64,000 bases of DNA from Parus major (Eukaryota; Chordata; Aves; Passeriformes; Paridae): positions 28,283,634 to 28,347,633 of the forward strand of contig NC_031776.1 of the NCBI RefSeq assembly GCF_001522545.3, in the 5' to 3' direction. The position numbers and the translations under genes are program-made. Below are positions 37,401-52,400 of the stretch, piece after piece. Within the stretch, counting starts at the first letter, position 1; the number at the start of each line of letters is the position of its first letter. Under the pieces are notes generated by a model. That model saw only the letters and a list, made by a program, of their open reading frames with translations, had not been told where the DNA came from and did not search any database.

Positions 37401-40400
37401 ACACAGAGGAACAGAGAAAACAACCTGACCTGAAGCAAAACAATCCAAGGATAATGCTTGTGGGAGGCAGCATGATGCTACAGGTCTGCAAAAGGCTGGG
37501 ATGACCATCCTATGCCTGTCAGTGAAGCACATCCCAGCTGCTCCTCCTGCCTGTTTGGTCCTGGCAGGGGTCACCCCACAGGTTCTGCTCCTCCTTGCTG
37601 AAGTGGCTGCCCCTCTTTGCTGGTACAGCTACCATCCTGCATTTCAGACATTTCTGTTTCACTGCTGTGTCTGCTGGAAATGGGCAGCTTACAACCACTT
37701 TTCAGTATATCCCAGAGAACAAACTTAAGCTGGTTGAATTCAGATAGCCTTCTCAGAGAGAGAGGAAGAAGCCTATCCTGAAGAGATCAAAATAGTTTCA
37801 CTTCAAAGAGGAACATTTCATCTCAAAAGGCCCAAACAATTTGTTTCACAATTTCCGAAAGATTCTTTTTATAAACTTTGTTATCAAAATAGCATCTTAA
37901 ATTGTAGGCTAGCATATGCTAAAAATTAAAAATAGTAAACACAACCTCTAATAATTAAAGATAAGCAGAACATTGCTGTGGATCAAAGAACTGTTTCAAA
38001 CTGGCTCAATGTAACCCCTCAAAACTAAAGAGCATATTGTTTTGCTGAAACTCTCCCCAAATTTCTGTTGTACCTTAAGGCAAAGGATTTTACTTGCAGT
38101 GCTTCAGGCAGGTCACTGTGGGAGTTTTAGCAGAGGTGGGTGCCACTGAGGGATGGTGGTGGGGAGGATCACAGGCTGGAGGGGACAGCCTGGGAGCAGT
38201 GCTAAGCTGTCCCTGTCACTCCCCAGTGCCACTTGCTCACCCTCTGCATCACACTGCCTGCCCTGAAGCAGCAGCACTGGCAGCAGAGAAGTCTTGACTC
38301 CCATCCTAGAAATTTCTTAATCAGACCACAAGCTCTTCCACTCAGAGCACCAAACACAGCCCTGCATTTTATGAGGCTCCTGAACTCCACAGTGCTCTGA
38401 GCACTGACAGGAGTGATAGTGATGTTATATGGTACCACTGGAACTGCTGCTCTGAATGAATAATTTAAATCCTGTAAATAACCAAGCAATTAAAAGGAAC
38501 ACATGAAAAAGCTGTGTTAACAACTGAAATAATTATACATCATCCCAAACTGTATTTTCAGAGCATGTTTGACATTACTACTGGTATTACTACTCCTAAC
38601 TTAACAGAGCAACAGGCTGCCAGAGCTTTAAACAAATTGTATTTATTAGCTTTGGCATTCTTCCTAGCAGCCAAGCATTAGCAGTGACAAAAAATCATTT
38701 AATATTGTTAATCACGGTAATTTTCTCCACCGTTTTGTCATAACTGTTCCTTCTTCTATAACCAAGGAACTAGAAAAATCCTGCTTTCCTACACCAGTGG
38801 CACAGCTCATGAGGAAGGTCTTTGTCTCTTGGGGACTCACTTGGGCCAATCAGAAATTACTACAAAAAAGAGGGCAGAAGACATCTTCTCCATGGTGCCA
38901 ATAGTCAGGAAGGTGAATTTTCCAGGGGGAGGTCTACAGAGGAAATAGCCAGCCTGATAAGGTGGGAGAGAGGATGTCAAAGAAAAATCTGAAGCCCTGC
39001 ACTAGGTGCACCAGACAAAGTGACTTCTGCTAGCAGACCATTCCTCCAGTTCCATCTGTTTCACAAAACCCTTTCGTTTGTCTCCTTGTACAGCAGCAAT
39101 TCTGCAACTTCCAGTGAGTCGCTTAGAGCTAATCCTCTGAAAATTCATTCTGTAATCCAAGGATTCATCACTATGGAAACTGCTTATAATCAGTACTTTT
39201 TATAGCTTAAAACACTCAGCATCAACAAAAGGTATTGTAACTTCAGATAGTTACTGCATTCCCACTGGAGACTGCTAGCTCTGGAAAGGGGACATGCATC
39301 TTCCTGGTAACTTAAGGGAATGAATAATAGAAGGTGTCTAACTAAGCTGATAAATGTAAGCTCTGCTGACATACAAGGATGAACCTGTGATGCCACACAG
39401 CGAGTGGTGGGTCCATCATGGGCAGTGGCATCAGCCCAGCTCAGCCACCTGCTAAGGTAAGGATGGAAAGAAAGTCCTCCTGTGCTCTTCCTACTCTCCC
39501 AGTGCAATAAAATCATAAGGCTCATCTGATACAATAAATCATGATCAGTTCTTTTAAACAGGCTTGATAACTTCTGCCTGACAGCATTGGCCAAGATCAG
39601 TGCCTGAGCTTTTTCCTTGGCGGGGAAGGATTTACAGGATCACATCAACCCAAAGAGTTCACCAACAGTTTCTAACCACAGAAGAGCACGTTCAAGTGAA
39701 TGAGACAGGAGTGCAAAAAATTTGAGATGCTGGAGGGAAGCCTGAACATTTGAACTGACCACTTGGGTCTGCTATGACCAAGTGCAGTCCTGCTCACTTC
39801 GCCTTGCAGCCCAGAGGAGCTCCCCTTGCTTCTGCTCATCTCTGAGATGTTCCTGTGGAGGAAAAAAGGGTGAGGATAAAACTTAACTGTACCTGTGGCA
39901 GCTGGGAAAAACACTCCAAAAACAGTGAAGAAGGACTCCCCCTGGCTGTAGTCTGGCAGTGTGTTGTTGGACATCAGCTCTTCGGAGTAGCCGACGAAGC
40001 CGTGCTCTGTGGAGACACGGAGCAGAGGAGAACCTCAGGAACCGCGGGGGCTGCAGGAGCCCCTCCAGCTGCTCTCAGCGACCTCCCCCCTCTGAACACA
40101 TGCACCTGCAGGGGCTGCTTCCAAGCACCGTCTGAAGGGATGAACTGCAACTTATATGGTGGGGGAGAAGGCAGAAAGCAGGGCTGCCACTCCTGCCCCA
40201 TCTTTCTAAGGTCACACACAAGTTTTACTTTCCAAACAACTCTTACGTAAGACGGGGGAGAGGGGAAAGCAGTGGGTGGGGTACCAATGTCATGCACCTG
40301 GTTTACTGGGTATGTAATGGAGGATCCTACTCCCTCACTGCACACTTGAAGGACTGTTCAAATTCTTCCACAAACCTCAATTTGTTAGGAAGGGTAAAGC

Positions 40401-43400
40401 CTGACAGCTGGCATGCAAGGCATTAATTAGGAAATATTTTAGATGTTTATAGACAGAAAAGATAACTCATGAAAGCAGGTTAAGGAATTAATGGGTGTGG
40501 CTATTAAATAATGATTTCATTTTTAGCAGTTTAATAATTATTTCGTTCATTTAACACTGCTTTTTACTGCAGTATCTTCATCTATGGAAATTTCTCCTCC
40601 CTGTCAGTAATCCAAATGCTCATGCCAGCTGGGGGTGGAAGGTGAGCAAAGTTGGTTCCTTTTTTTTCTCCTGCCACTACAATCTATTTCCACAAGACAT
40701 GTGACTCCAATAACTTGAATTTTCTCATTAGCAGGCAGGATGTTGTTTATGGCTGCACAGGGTTATGGCCAGAAATTAATAAAAACCTCCATCAAAGCTG
40801 TCCCATGCCTCAAAGACAACATTAATGATGTTTGGACAGTAGATTAAACCAGAACATTAAATCAGAGCTCTGAGCACAAGACATATCCATTTTAAGTCTC
40901 AGAATATAACTAACCACAGAACTTTGAAGTTTTCACAGAAAAACTCTATAGATAATCAAGTTTCCTACTACATCTTCATTCATTGTGTTGCCCAAACATG
41001 GATGGAAACACACTGATAGAAGAGGTCTCCTGCTGCTAGGCTTTGTAAAAGCACTAGCTCTCTCCACTAGGAACAAGTCCCAGATGAGATTTACAGGGAA
41101 CAAGCTCAGCGCAACACACTGACCTCTGAACCTCACAGATGTGTGCAGAAAGTGCAGTTTCTGGGGAAATAGAGGGGGAATTTGTGTAGGTTGTGTGTTC
41201 CTGTAAGTCCAGACCCATGTGGCTTCTACCAGAATTGATGCTCATGACAGCACAGCACATGGCCTGTCTGCAGAGCTCCCACCAAACTGCTCGAGGGAAA
41301 TGTGGATCCTTGGCCAAGGGATTTTTCACCGAGTACATGCTCCTCATAGAAATTTTAATTTTTCATTTAAGAAGTAAAAAAATACTCATCTCACCCCACA
41401 AAGATCTACAGACCTTCTCCAACCATATCTTTGAAGCAGCAGCATCAAAGACATCCATGTCACTTGACAAGTTTGCCCCACTGATTCATAAAAATCTCCT
41501 GTGAAGCAAACTCTAGCCTCTCTTGATGGTTAACTCTCACATATTCCTGTCATTCAAGTTTTCCCTAATCACAAACTGCCCTTTTGTCACCACTTGCCCA
41601 GTTTGTGGAGGTCATCTGAAATCCTGTCCCTCTCTGCCAGGCTGCTGCAAGCTCTTCCCATCTGGGGGTCATCTTCAGTCTGAATCTGCACATTCCCTTT
41701 TCCATCATCCAGGAAGTTAAGAAAAATGCCAAATACCATCAAACCAAAACCAGACTGTTGCAGAACCTCATCAGGCACAGCACACTGCTTTGTAAGTAAA
41801 CCCTCTCCAACAGGGGGTCTTCCAATGGTGTTTTGGGGCTATATAACTTAAATGAGGCACTTTGGGTGCCTTCTGTTTCTGTCCTCATACAAAAGGCCAA
41901 GTGTACAGACCAGTGAACAACCAGACTCATTTTCTGTGGTACCCTTTTGGCCATATTATGGCCACACACTGACCATGAGTCCAATGTCTGACCTGCACCT
42001 GTGTGCATCTGACCCCTATCACTCTTAAGAAATTAAATTATCCCCTAGTGTTCCATTCATTTGTATGTTGTTCCCTTTATTCCTCTAAGTGGAAATCCTC
42101 AGTGGAAGAGACAAAAGCCCGAAGCCATGGCAGATGTCACTGGAACCACAGAAAACAACAGCCGTGGATTTGTTGAAAGAGCCACAGGATGTGCCTACAA
42201 CTCTATCCCACTTCTGCTTCCTCCCCTCACAGCTCTGGCAGGTGAGAGGCCATTCCACATTTCCCCTCTATACACCACCAGGAACCTTCTTGACTAATTA
42301 AAGAGAAGTTCATCCAAATGTTAGCTGTCATTGCACCCTCATTTCTCACTCAATCACCCTCCTATAAAGCAAACCTCACATCTCTTTTGATCAGACTGGG
42401 ATCTGCAGTCACCATCAAGTTAGGGGCTGAGGACAACATGCTGGGAGCATCTCCTGCCTGCCCTTGTGCCTGCGACCAGTGCGAGTCATCCGTGACCTTT
42501 CAGCTGTCATATTAATGCAACTAATTGTACTTGAAGGGGCAATTGGGCTGAAAATCATCCAAAACAAAACAGGAATCAGCAGCTGAGACCGATGGGTTAA
42601 ACCAACAGAGCCCTCAGTCAGTTGTTCACAGAGTCAATTATCCCCATCCCATTGAAAGTGCACTTCAAAAGGACAAGCTTCGGAAGGAGGAGGGAAGGAA
42701 ATGGGTCTATATTTGGCACTCTGATCTTCAAACAAGGCAAGATCATTTTATACATCTTTTCTGTAAGGAGATCTTTTTCTCCAGCTTACTGCTGGGTACA
42801 AGATCCAAACCAGATTCCTCCCTCTTTGCTCATTACAAAATATTTGTCTGAAAAATTTTGCTCTCAATCAATTTATGCAACCCCACAGCCTCTAAATCCT
42901 GCCTTTAATGAACCTGCTCTCAGCTGGCTTGCAGAGGGCTGGAGCTGAAGTGCTATAAACAATCTTCCATGTGTCATGCTAGAAGAAAAGAATCCGGTTC
43001 CTTCTCTGTGCCGTGTCAGCCTTATGGGAAATGCACAATAAAGAGCAATAACAATTTATTTTCATCATTAGATACTCAATAAGTAGAAAGCAAATAATGC
43101 ATTTCTCAAGTGGTTGATCTGATCTAAATAAACAATGGGGGAAAAATTACTTAGAGCAACATCTGAATTATTCCCGTGACTCTTCACAAATCAAGTCCTT
43201 CCAGTTGCTCTTACTAAAATAATGTAATAAACAGTAAAAAAAACCTAGAAAATTTGAAATGGAAGAGCTTTCAGGATGAGCATTCTCTGTTCACATTTGC
43301 AGGGGGACCACAGGAGGCTGCACACCAGCCTGATGTAGCCAGAGGAGAAGGAGGAAGTTGGTCACAATTCTGATGTCTTTCCAGCCATCACAGATGCCTG

Positions 43401-46400
43401 GGAGGAGGCACCAGCTTTCATCTGGTTGCCACTACTGCATCCACTCTCTTCCCCAGTGAGTTTGGGCTTTTCTTGTACTTTCTCCCACCTCTCACCCTGT
43501 GGAAGAGCATGAAAGCACGAGGTTTTTGGCATTCAGGACTCCCGTTATGAGGGCAGCCCCTCCATGAAGCCCAGGAGGTTCCAGAATGGGAACTCAAGGA
43601 GGTTGGAGAAGGGGCTCAAGGAGAAGCTGTGGTTACACAGGGTCAGGCCATTATGCAACAGCACAGAGCACAGCAATGCTGCCAAGTTCCAGGCAACCTG
43701 GAGCTCATTACAGATTAGTTAAGTCTTGGCCAAATTCAATAAGCCTGTTCACAAGCTTAAGGTTAAGTAAAGCCTGGCACCGAGGCAGGGGCTAAGTAGT
43801 GCAAAAATGGAAAACCACCTTAAGAAACAGCTCCCTGAAGACAGTCCCATATTGCACTCTGCTTGTGATTAGAGATTTTAATTACAAAGGTGAATGCTGA
43901 AGGCTTGAAATGGTGAGATTTTTTTTCTTTTCCAAAATAAGTGAGCCCACACATTCCCTCCTGGAAGGTACTTGCTGAGATCTGCTTTCAGAGGAACAGC
44001 TGGAAGTGTTTGTCTTGCAGCACATTTCCCAGGTCTGACCTCAGCATTTTCAGGATCCTGTGTGATGTGTAAGACATGGAGTGCCAAAGAATAATTACAT
44101 ATCCTTGCCATAATTATCTCTGCTCTCTATCTTTTTCCCATTTCTTCTTCCACCACTAAGCCCTTCTGGCATAAGTTCTGAAATCCAGTTGTTCTCCTTG
44201 GATGCCAGTCCTAACACACACCCAGAATGAGGTCCTGGTGTGGGTGCTGGAGATATCTGGGCACAGCACAGTGGAGAAAACAGGAATGGTCCTCACAGCC
44301 TGGTCCCACAGCTGCCATCCTCATCTGAACACACACCTCTGCAGTAAGATAAAGTTTCACTCCTCACCAACCACATGCTTACATTTTCCTCCTCCAAACT
44401 CTTAGCCAAGGGCAAGGTACAAGCCCAGAACTTCTGAGCAGTTGTCTCCCCCACAGGCAAGTCAAGCCCTGTCAGGCTGGTAACTCTCAGAAGCTGGGGT
44501 CTATCAGATGACTGCTGGGTGTCCTAAACCAAATTAATTCCTAAATAGGTTGAAGTGCTCTACAGCAGGGAAGGAATGAAATCCTCCCCACAAAAGCCCT
44601 TGAAATACAAATTCTTCTCCTGCCTGCAGAATAAGCTCAACCATAGTCTGGTGATGACCAAACTCCCCCAAAGACATATACTACCCACAGTTTATCAGAG
44701 AGCAGCATCTTCACTTGTCAAAGGAAAGTTAGGCATGTCTCGCTTAAATGAAGTAAAATTCTGATGCCAAAGCATCACCAGCAATAGGTTTTTCAGCATC
44801 TCAGTGTGCAATTGCAGATACACAGGATTAACCATCCACGTAGGAGCTGTGCACGTGCTGAGATGGGCAAAAGCCATGAATGTTACCAGAATCCCAAGGA
44901 CTTTATCTTTGTATTTCTCCCCCCACTCTATACAAACACCAAAATTTAACTTCAGGCAACAAACAGGACAAGATCATTTGATGCAACAGCTCTGAGTGAT
45001 GCTGTGCACCAACACAGCCACGTTCTGGGTGACTGTGGATTTCTTCAGTGAAGTGCTGGATGTGCCAGAAAATGACATGGGTCCAGCTGACCATACAGCA
45101 CACCCAGTAATAAAATATGAAAATGGTGCACCTCCCCAGTGGGTTGGCATAATCAAAGAGGCATAAGGAGGGCATCACAGTCATGAGCACTTGAATCTCT
45201 TTTCCCAAAAGAATGAAAACTAAATCAATCAAAGCAGTGCAGTCATAAGCCTCCACATCCCTCCATACACACACCTGGCTTCCTGTGTTTGGGCTCATTT
45301 AACACCAACATGAACAATCACATTCCCAAGCTCTTCCAAGGCCAGGCTGTTTCTGTAGCCACACCTTCACAACTACCCAGCTCCAGCTCCTGAGGTCCTC
45401 ACAACATTTTTTCCAGGCAAGTCCTACACTACTACTGCTAGTACCAGGCACTGCATTACTGCTGCCAGCCTGGTACAGGTCAGGTGCAGGCAGAAATGTA
45501 TGAGAAAAATGTGGAAAATTTGGGAAGGAAAGCAGGCAGAGGGCAGTAATGGTGGGGGTGGAGGGAGGACAGTGTGGTGATTTTCTCATGCTACCAATCC
45601 ACTGCTCAACTTGCTGTGGGTTGACACTCAACCTGAGGGGTGCATGAACAGATTTTCATCAGAAAGTCCCAGTTCTCCAAGAGAATGGTGAGGGAACAGA
45701 TGAGTCATGGAAGCAGAGGGTGTCAAGCAGCAGAGCTGTGCTGACAAAAACAGAAAATAAACGACCTTTGCTGAACTTACAAAGGAATACAAAAATGTTT
45801 TAGCATCTTCAAGGACATCTCTTGTTTCACCTTTGGATAGACAGGTTTTGGCTGGAAGACTGGGAAGAAGCAGAAGGAAAAGAGAAGAGCTGCAGGGGAG
45901 CAGAGCTTGAGGAGATGGGACAAACTGATGAGATTGATGCCCCTGTCGTCTGTCAGCTACCACTGGACTTGCCTACCCAGGGGACCACGTGCACCAAACC
46001 CAGGTTGCCCCTTTCTGCAGCTCCAGTGCATCACCTGTGCCATGTGAGTCAGCATGGAGCAGTGCACATTTCCTACAAGCCAGGAACACATCAGCTCCAC
46101 GTTGGACTTGTGGGCAGCAGCACAGCTCCATAGCTGGAGATGGGGCATGTGCAGCCCAGCCCAGAGAAGAGCAAACACAGGATCATTCCCTCTCCATATG
46201 TCACAAATGATGTCATGACTTTGCTTCATCTCAGTCCTCAGGGCCACATCCTGCCTGCTGGCAGCTCCCACAGCCTCAGTATTTCTGCTTTAAGAACTTA
46301 AACTAGGCAAGAGAGAAGAATAGAGAGGAACTTTTGTGTTGAATATATGCAGGTCAACAATTATGCAGTGACAAAAACGAAGCTATTACACAATTAACAC

Positions 46401-49400
46401 ATCAACCTGTGGTCACATTGAGAGATCAGTGTACAAAGGCTGCAGAGCAGCTGCCTGAGCTGCCAGGGCACTGAGAGATGCAGGATGTGGGAACTTCTCA
46501 GCTCCTGCTCTACTTCACCCCAACCCATGTTGCTGTTGGCAGCCCTTAGCAGAAAGGGCCGGGAAGAGGAGGTAAGGATGCAAAGAGACTCAATTCCCTC
46601 TGTAATTTCATTCTTAAATGCCAGTTAAACAAATTAAAGATCAAAAGAGCTCAGAGTGACCACAGACCCCAAGCCACAGGGAGCAGAAGCAAAAGCAGCA
46701 CCTCTGTCACTGCTGTGACCCCAAATGTCAGGACCAGCTGAAAATCACCACAGCCAGCATCACCCCACACCTCACAGCAAGTGACACACTCAAAAAGGCC
46801 AAACCAAAGCTGAGCAGCAAGAGGCAGCCCAGGGTGGGGAAAGAAGCTCACTGCTATTTTTCCACTTGTGAACAAATAAGCTCCTATTTTATCATCAGCA
46901 CTTAGGGAGATTGTTTCATGAATCAGGACAAACACCACACTTACGTTTCAAATTCGTCAGAGCTGCAAGCAGCAAAAAATAGATAGCTTTTAGTGGGAAA
47001 AAGTTTGGCAAGAGGGTGGTGGGGAGGAAGGATTAGAGCAAATGTACAGAAAGCAGGGAAGGAGTTGCCTTGCCCAATACTTTCTCTCACCCACAATAAA
47101 GCCAGCAAACCTAAAAAGAGAGTATGTACAGTCTGTAATTGAAGGAGCAAAAGCCACAGTTAAAACAATCTAAAAAGGCCAAGCCCTGAGAAAGGCAACT
47201 CGAATCCCTTATCTTTTGATGGAAAAGAATGTGCTCCCTGAGATTAATGACGTGTTTACCCGAAAGGAAATCGCCGCCCTTCTGAAGCAGCGAGTGTTTG
47301 TTCCTCCGAGTCCCTGTTTTCTGCTCCAGAGCTGATCTCCCAAACCTCCTGTTTAAAGTCAACACACAATACGGCTTCCTGCTGCTGTGGGCTCCCGGGG
47401 ATCCCACCATTAACCCTCTCCTAAAAAGCCACCCTTCACAGCACCTGTGTGCCCCAGGAAGAGCGGCAGAGACAAGCCCGGGGTGTTCGGGTGTCACTGG
47501 GAGCAGGAGCAGCACAGGGACCGGCAGGGCCAGGAGCCACCCCGGGGCACAAACACCGCTAGCTGAGCAGACAGATTAGCAAGTGGGGAGACTGCCAGCG
47601 CTATCGAGGGAAAACACTCTGGGCAACCTCTTCTGAAACTGCTCGGGGTTTCAGCAGTGAGTCCTGCAGATCAGCCTGCTGCAGGATGCTTCTTGGAAAG
47701 AGGTTTGACATCAGCAATGTTCTGCTGTGTTAGAGGAGGCATGGGGCACATGGGATCTCTGCACTGGAAGCAGAAGTTCCAGGGCCGATCTGTTGGAGGA
47801 AACCCCCCCCAAAAAAACCTGCTCGAGGTCATCATTCCTTTACGTATTTGTCCTCTTTTGTAACCGCATCCCCGTCTCCTTGTGGAGCATCCCAGCCATG
47901 AGAGCAATCGGATCGCAAGCACCTCCTCTCCCTAAAGCCAATGGACCTGCACTTCTGGGTGCTAGCCAAAGGCTAAAAATAGCGTAAAAGGCAGAATAAA
48001 CAAAGGGAGCTGCTGAAATCTGTCTCTGATTTATGTCTCTAGCTAATGGAGCAGTTATGATTTGCAGGATGCTGACACCTCTCTCAGATCAGGAGGCAGC
48101 CTACGCTCCCCCCAGCCACATCACATCTCCTGCAGGACTGGACGGGGTGGGAGGAAATGCTAATTTCTGCCCAACTCCCCATGAGCCTGCTTTATCTCTG
48201 CCTCAGCTTCTCGGCAAAGTGGAAAAGCACTAACATACACAAGAGCACACTCAGAGCCTGCATGGGCAGCTCCTCACCACAAAAGCCCTGCTTAAGTAAA
48301 GCAAAACTGTGGAATGTGCCCGTGGAAGTAGCTAGTAGAGCTGTTTAGCACTTTGTCTCTAAAGGTTGATGGGGTTTATTAATTTTTTTTTTAAAAAAAA
48401 AAAGCCTAAAAAATTAACATTTTCTGCAGTTAGAAACTCTGAAATTCTGACTGGGAGAAAAAAAGTAAGAGATTTTAACACAGGTGTTTCAACTTTTTAA
48501 ATTCTTCTTATGTTTTGCATTATTTAAGCTAAGCACTAGACTTGTAATATATAAATTCCTCCATTACTATTTGATTTTTTTTACGTGGTAATTTCAGCCT
48601 GGCTTGTTCAGTGGTATTCAAACCAGCTGGCAAAAATTATTTTATTCATTGCAAAGAGGACAAGAAGTACAGTGTCCCTTGCTCCATCCTTCTAGGAAAA
48701 CAGTTTTCATCAATGGAGTATCATCAGTTACAGGATGGTATTTCTTGGAAGTCATGCCCAGAGTGCCCAGCTGTGGGAGGCTCTGAACAGCTTCTCCAGT
48801 GAAAAGCCCTAGGCTCAAGAGATCAGAATTTAGGCCGAGTCAAGGCACAACAATTGGAGGAAAATGAGTGGCAGCTCAGTGGTGATGACACACATCCTTT
48901 GGACTCCTCAGAGTGACCACCCCTCCATCTCAGAGTGCTCTGTGTGTTGTTTGGGACAAAGCCCAATCCATGCTGATCAAATCCCCATCTTTCAAAGGAA
49001 AGATGATACAACTTAATCCTCCAGATCCTGCCAGGAGTCTTCTGCCATCCTCATGACAGCATTCCATACTCCCAGCTTCCCATAATAAATTATGGCTATA
49101 TTATCCATATGACACTGGTACTTCAAAAGAAAACTATTCCTTTTGTTTTGATTTTGTGTCTAAAATGATAGTTTGTTTATATTTTTGGAAGGTTTTCATT
49201 ATCCTCTATACACAACACACACACAGCTACAGCCTGGCTTCAGAACATAAATCAAACCAAACAGTGTTTGATTTTGGAAAGGCTGAGCAAGAAGTTGTCA
49301 CCTAAAAGGATTTTTTTGTTTGCTTGTTTAAAACTATTAATTGAATTCTGTGTAAGTCATAGAATAAATTTTCCCTACAATAATCAATTTTTCAATAGAT

Positions 49401-52400
49401 GTATTTCCCTCTTTGAGTGAAAAAGAAAACCAGAAGGAACCACTGAGCCACCATCCAGGTTAGTGAAGGTACAACCAGGATAAAATCCCTTACAGACAAA
49501 AAAGGCCAAAAAATTATTAACACAAGCCAGGAGAGAGGATGAACAGTAGATAAGGACCTATTTCCTACACAAAATTGTCTCTTTAGCCTAGGAGAGGAAT
49601 GCAAACTAGAAGTGAAGTGTCTGGAGGAAGAGTCTGGTATCTAGGAATTATCTTAATAAATTAAATCCCTAAATAAGGAAAGCTGATTCAGGACACAGCT
49701 GAACCGTGACTGGAATTAAACACTGTGGGAATTAAAAAGAGAGGAGGTAAAATATCACCATAATTTGAAAACTATTATATGGCAGCACCAAAAAAAAGAG
49801 AAAAAAAAAATAATCACTGCAATTAAATAAAACTGTCCCATCTAAACACAGAAATGGGGAGAGAGGGAGAGATTGTGAGATGGTATATATCTTCTTTGAA
49901 CCAATCAGTTTTATTAGTTCTCTAGCATTAAACAAGTTGCTGCTGAAGGAGAGCCTGCACAGAAGGTTTTGTGGGAGGAATGGATGGGGAAAGCCCACAT
50001 GAAGGCAAAGTCTAGCAGGGAACTTGAAAAGCCAGCCAAGGTATTTCAAGATTTATTTACAAGTTCTAGGAAGATGAGATTAGCATTGCTTCTCAGGGTA
50101 GCAGCAAAGAAATTAAAGGTTAAATCTTTGTGTACAAAAGCTCCTGTGTACATCAGGAACTCTATTACCTACTGAGCAAGTTTAAACCTCTAACAACCTC
50201 AGCAAACCCCCTCCCTGGCTCCAGGGATGGGCCTGGGCCAGCCAGTCCATTCAGTGGCACATTTTAGGGTTTCAGGGGAGGCCAGGACCCTCCTCATCCT
50301 CAGCAGCACATGGCAGAGAGCTGCTCACTGCCATGGCTACCCAGATGGAGCAGCACAGAGAAAAGAAGACTGAAGAAGAGCACCAGAGGTTTAATGGTGG
50401 TTTAATGCAAAAAGGAAAGAGACCAGATTGTGCCAAGTCCTCAAGAGACCCAAACCAGCAGGTTTGGCTTGCAGGAATGGGGGTTAGCCTGGGATAGGTG
50501 TGGCTAGAGCAGGGTCCCCAAGGATGCAGCAAAGGATCCATCACCGGGAATGTTTAGGAGCAGATTGGATGCACATGGCATCCCTCCCCAGCGCAGCCCA
50601 GTCGGTGCAGGAGGGCGGGACCGCAGACCCTGAGCCCTCCTCCCCTCTTTACCCACCTCCTGGGAGATGCCTCGGGGCGGTAGGCTCAGGGGTTCTGCCA
50701 GGTCTCGGCAGGGCAGGGACACCGGGATGCCGGTCCCAGCCCCGGCAGCAGCTGCGCTGACACCTGAGCATCCCCGGCAATCGAGACTGCTGCTCCCCAA
50801 CGCAGCCCTGCCGCTGGATGTCCTCCAGCGTGGAAACAGCGTGAAAACCCACCCACAAACAGGGCTGCAGAGTTACAGCTCGACACAACTGGTTTGGTTT
50901 TTAGTTCTAAATAAACTGCTTTAAATACCTGCTTCAGAGAACCTGGGCAGAGTGGTGTAGCTTTCCTCTCACTATCTAAATAAGGCCTCTAACAATGTTA
51001 TCACTTTCCAAAACACATCTGTCCCGCAGCTCCTAGCCCAGACAATTGGCAGGTAACCAGTTAATAAATGTCTTCGCCAAACTGTTGAATAGGCTGGCCC
51101 CGACTCAAGAGTGATGTCAGGGCCATTCAATGCACTATAATTGGAAAAACCTGGGGAAAGCAATCCCATGTTTTTTAATAAATAAAGAGTGTATTAGCAG
51201 CCTCCTGCCTTTACTCACCACGGTGTGTACCTTGTTCAGCAGCAAAGTGGGATTTTATTTTTTTTTCTGCTGCCGTTTGCACGGTGATTTCTACTTGGGA
51301 TTTGATGCCAGTTTCCAGATGTGTCTCAGGCCAGGAAGTCAGCAATCAGCCTGGATAAAGCCTCTGGGATTTGCTGCAGATCATCTTCTGACACACACAT
51401 CCTTCCTGCACCCTCTCTTATGATATTGGAGCACACCCCTCATGCCCAAAAATAAAATAAAACAACCCAGAGCCAAGCAGAAGCCCCTGATTAGAATGCT
51501 TTGATCACTCTCATATTCAATCTGTGGCAATATTTTTAATTAATTCATTCCACCGAAGCCCCAGAGGCAGCATTTGAGGGATCTTTACAACACCACAGTG
51601 TCTATATACATAAATCACTTCAACAATTGCAGGTTCCCTGTCTGCCAGAGCAGCTCCAGGCAAAACTCATCTCCCACAGATCCTCACCAGTGGTACCCAC
51701 AGGACTGCATCAGCTCCCCAGCTTGGTCATAGAACATTGGAGGAGGATGAATCCTCCAAAGCACTTGCCCTCAGAGGAATAAATGAAGATGATAAATGAG
51801 TTTTCTGGGCTCTGTGTGAGCAGCTTTGGGAAGCTGAAACCCAAGTGGGTGACGTGAAGGATGTGGTTTGCATGGAAAAGAATCCCAAGCAGAAGCATCC
51901 TGACAGCAATATGCCTTTCAAACCTCCCTGCATCCCTGAGAAATGAACTACCCTGATTTTTCATCCTGAGGAGAGGGGTTTAGCCTCACACAGCCAAGCT
52001 CCACGCTCACCCCAGCCACATGGTACCATTTGCAGCAGGACAGGGGAACCCCAGCCCAAGGGGAATTACTAAATTGCTAACAATTACTGAATTTCTAACA
52101 AGATAATTTATTTTTTTCCCCCACCAGGCATTTAAGAGGCTGTTGTTGGGCCCCTTTTGCTCACGTTGTGATTGCTTTCATCTCCCCATCAAAGCAGAAC
52201 CAAATTAACAGCAGCCCTCCTCCCAGGGATGGCCGCCCCAGGAGCTCCCACAGCTTTCACAGGGCACCTGGGAGTCACCACCAAAACAGGAAAGCAGGCG
52301 CCTAATTGGAAGGGAGTATTTGGGAGTCACCCTACACAAAAATTAGCAGAGATATGCTAGGAAAATAAAATAGTGGGCATTAACGGATGGCTTATCTTCT

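Larger units (their letters stand above)
32955..39892 (-). other. SLC12A8 intron 5
   Basis: A 6.9-kb intron. It holds a perfect 12-base duplication at 33062-33085 (ACAGTAACTATA), a good MIR-like relic at 33515-33620 and a palindromic MITE-like element at 36628-36714. No further exon is visible. Confidence 0.85.
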
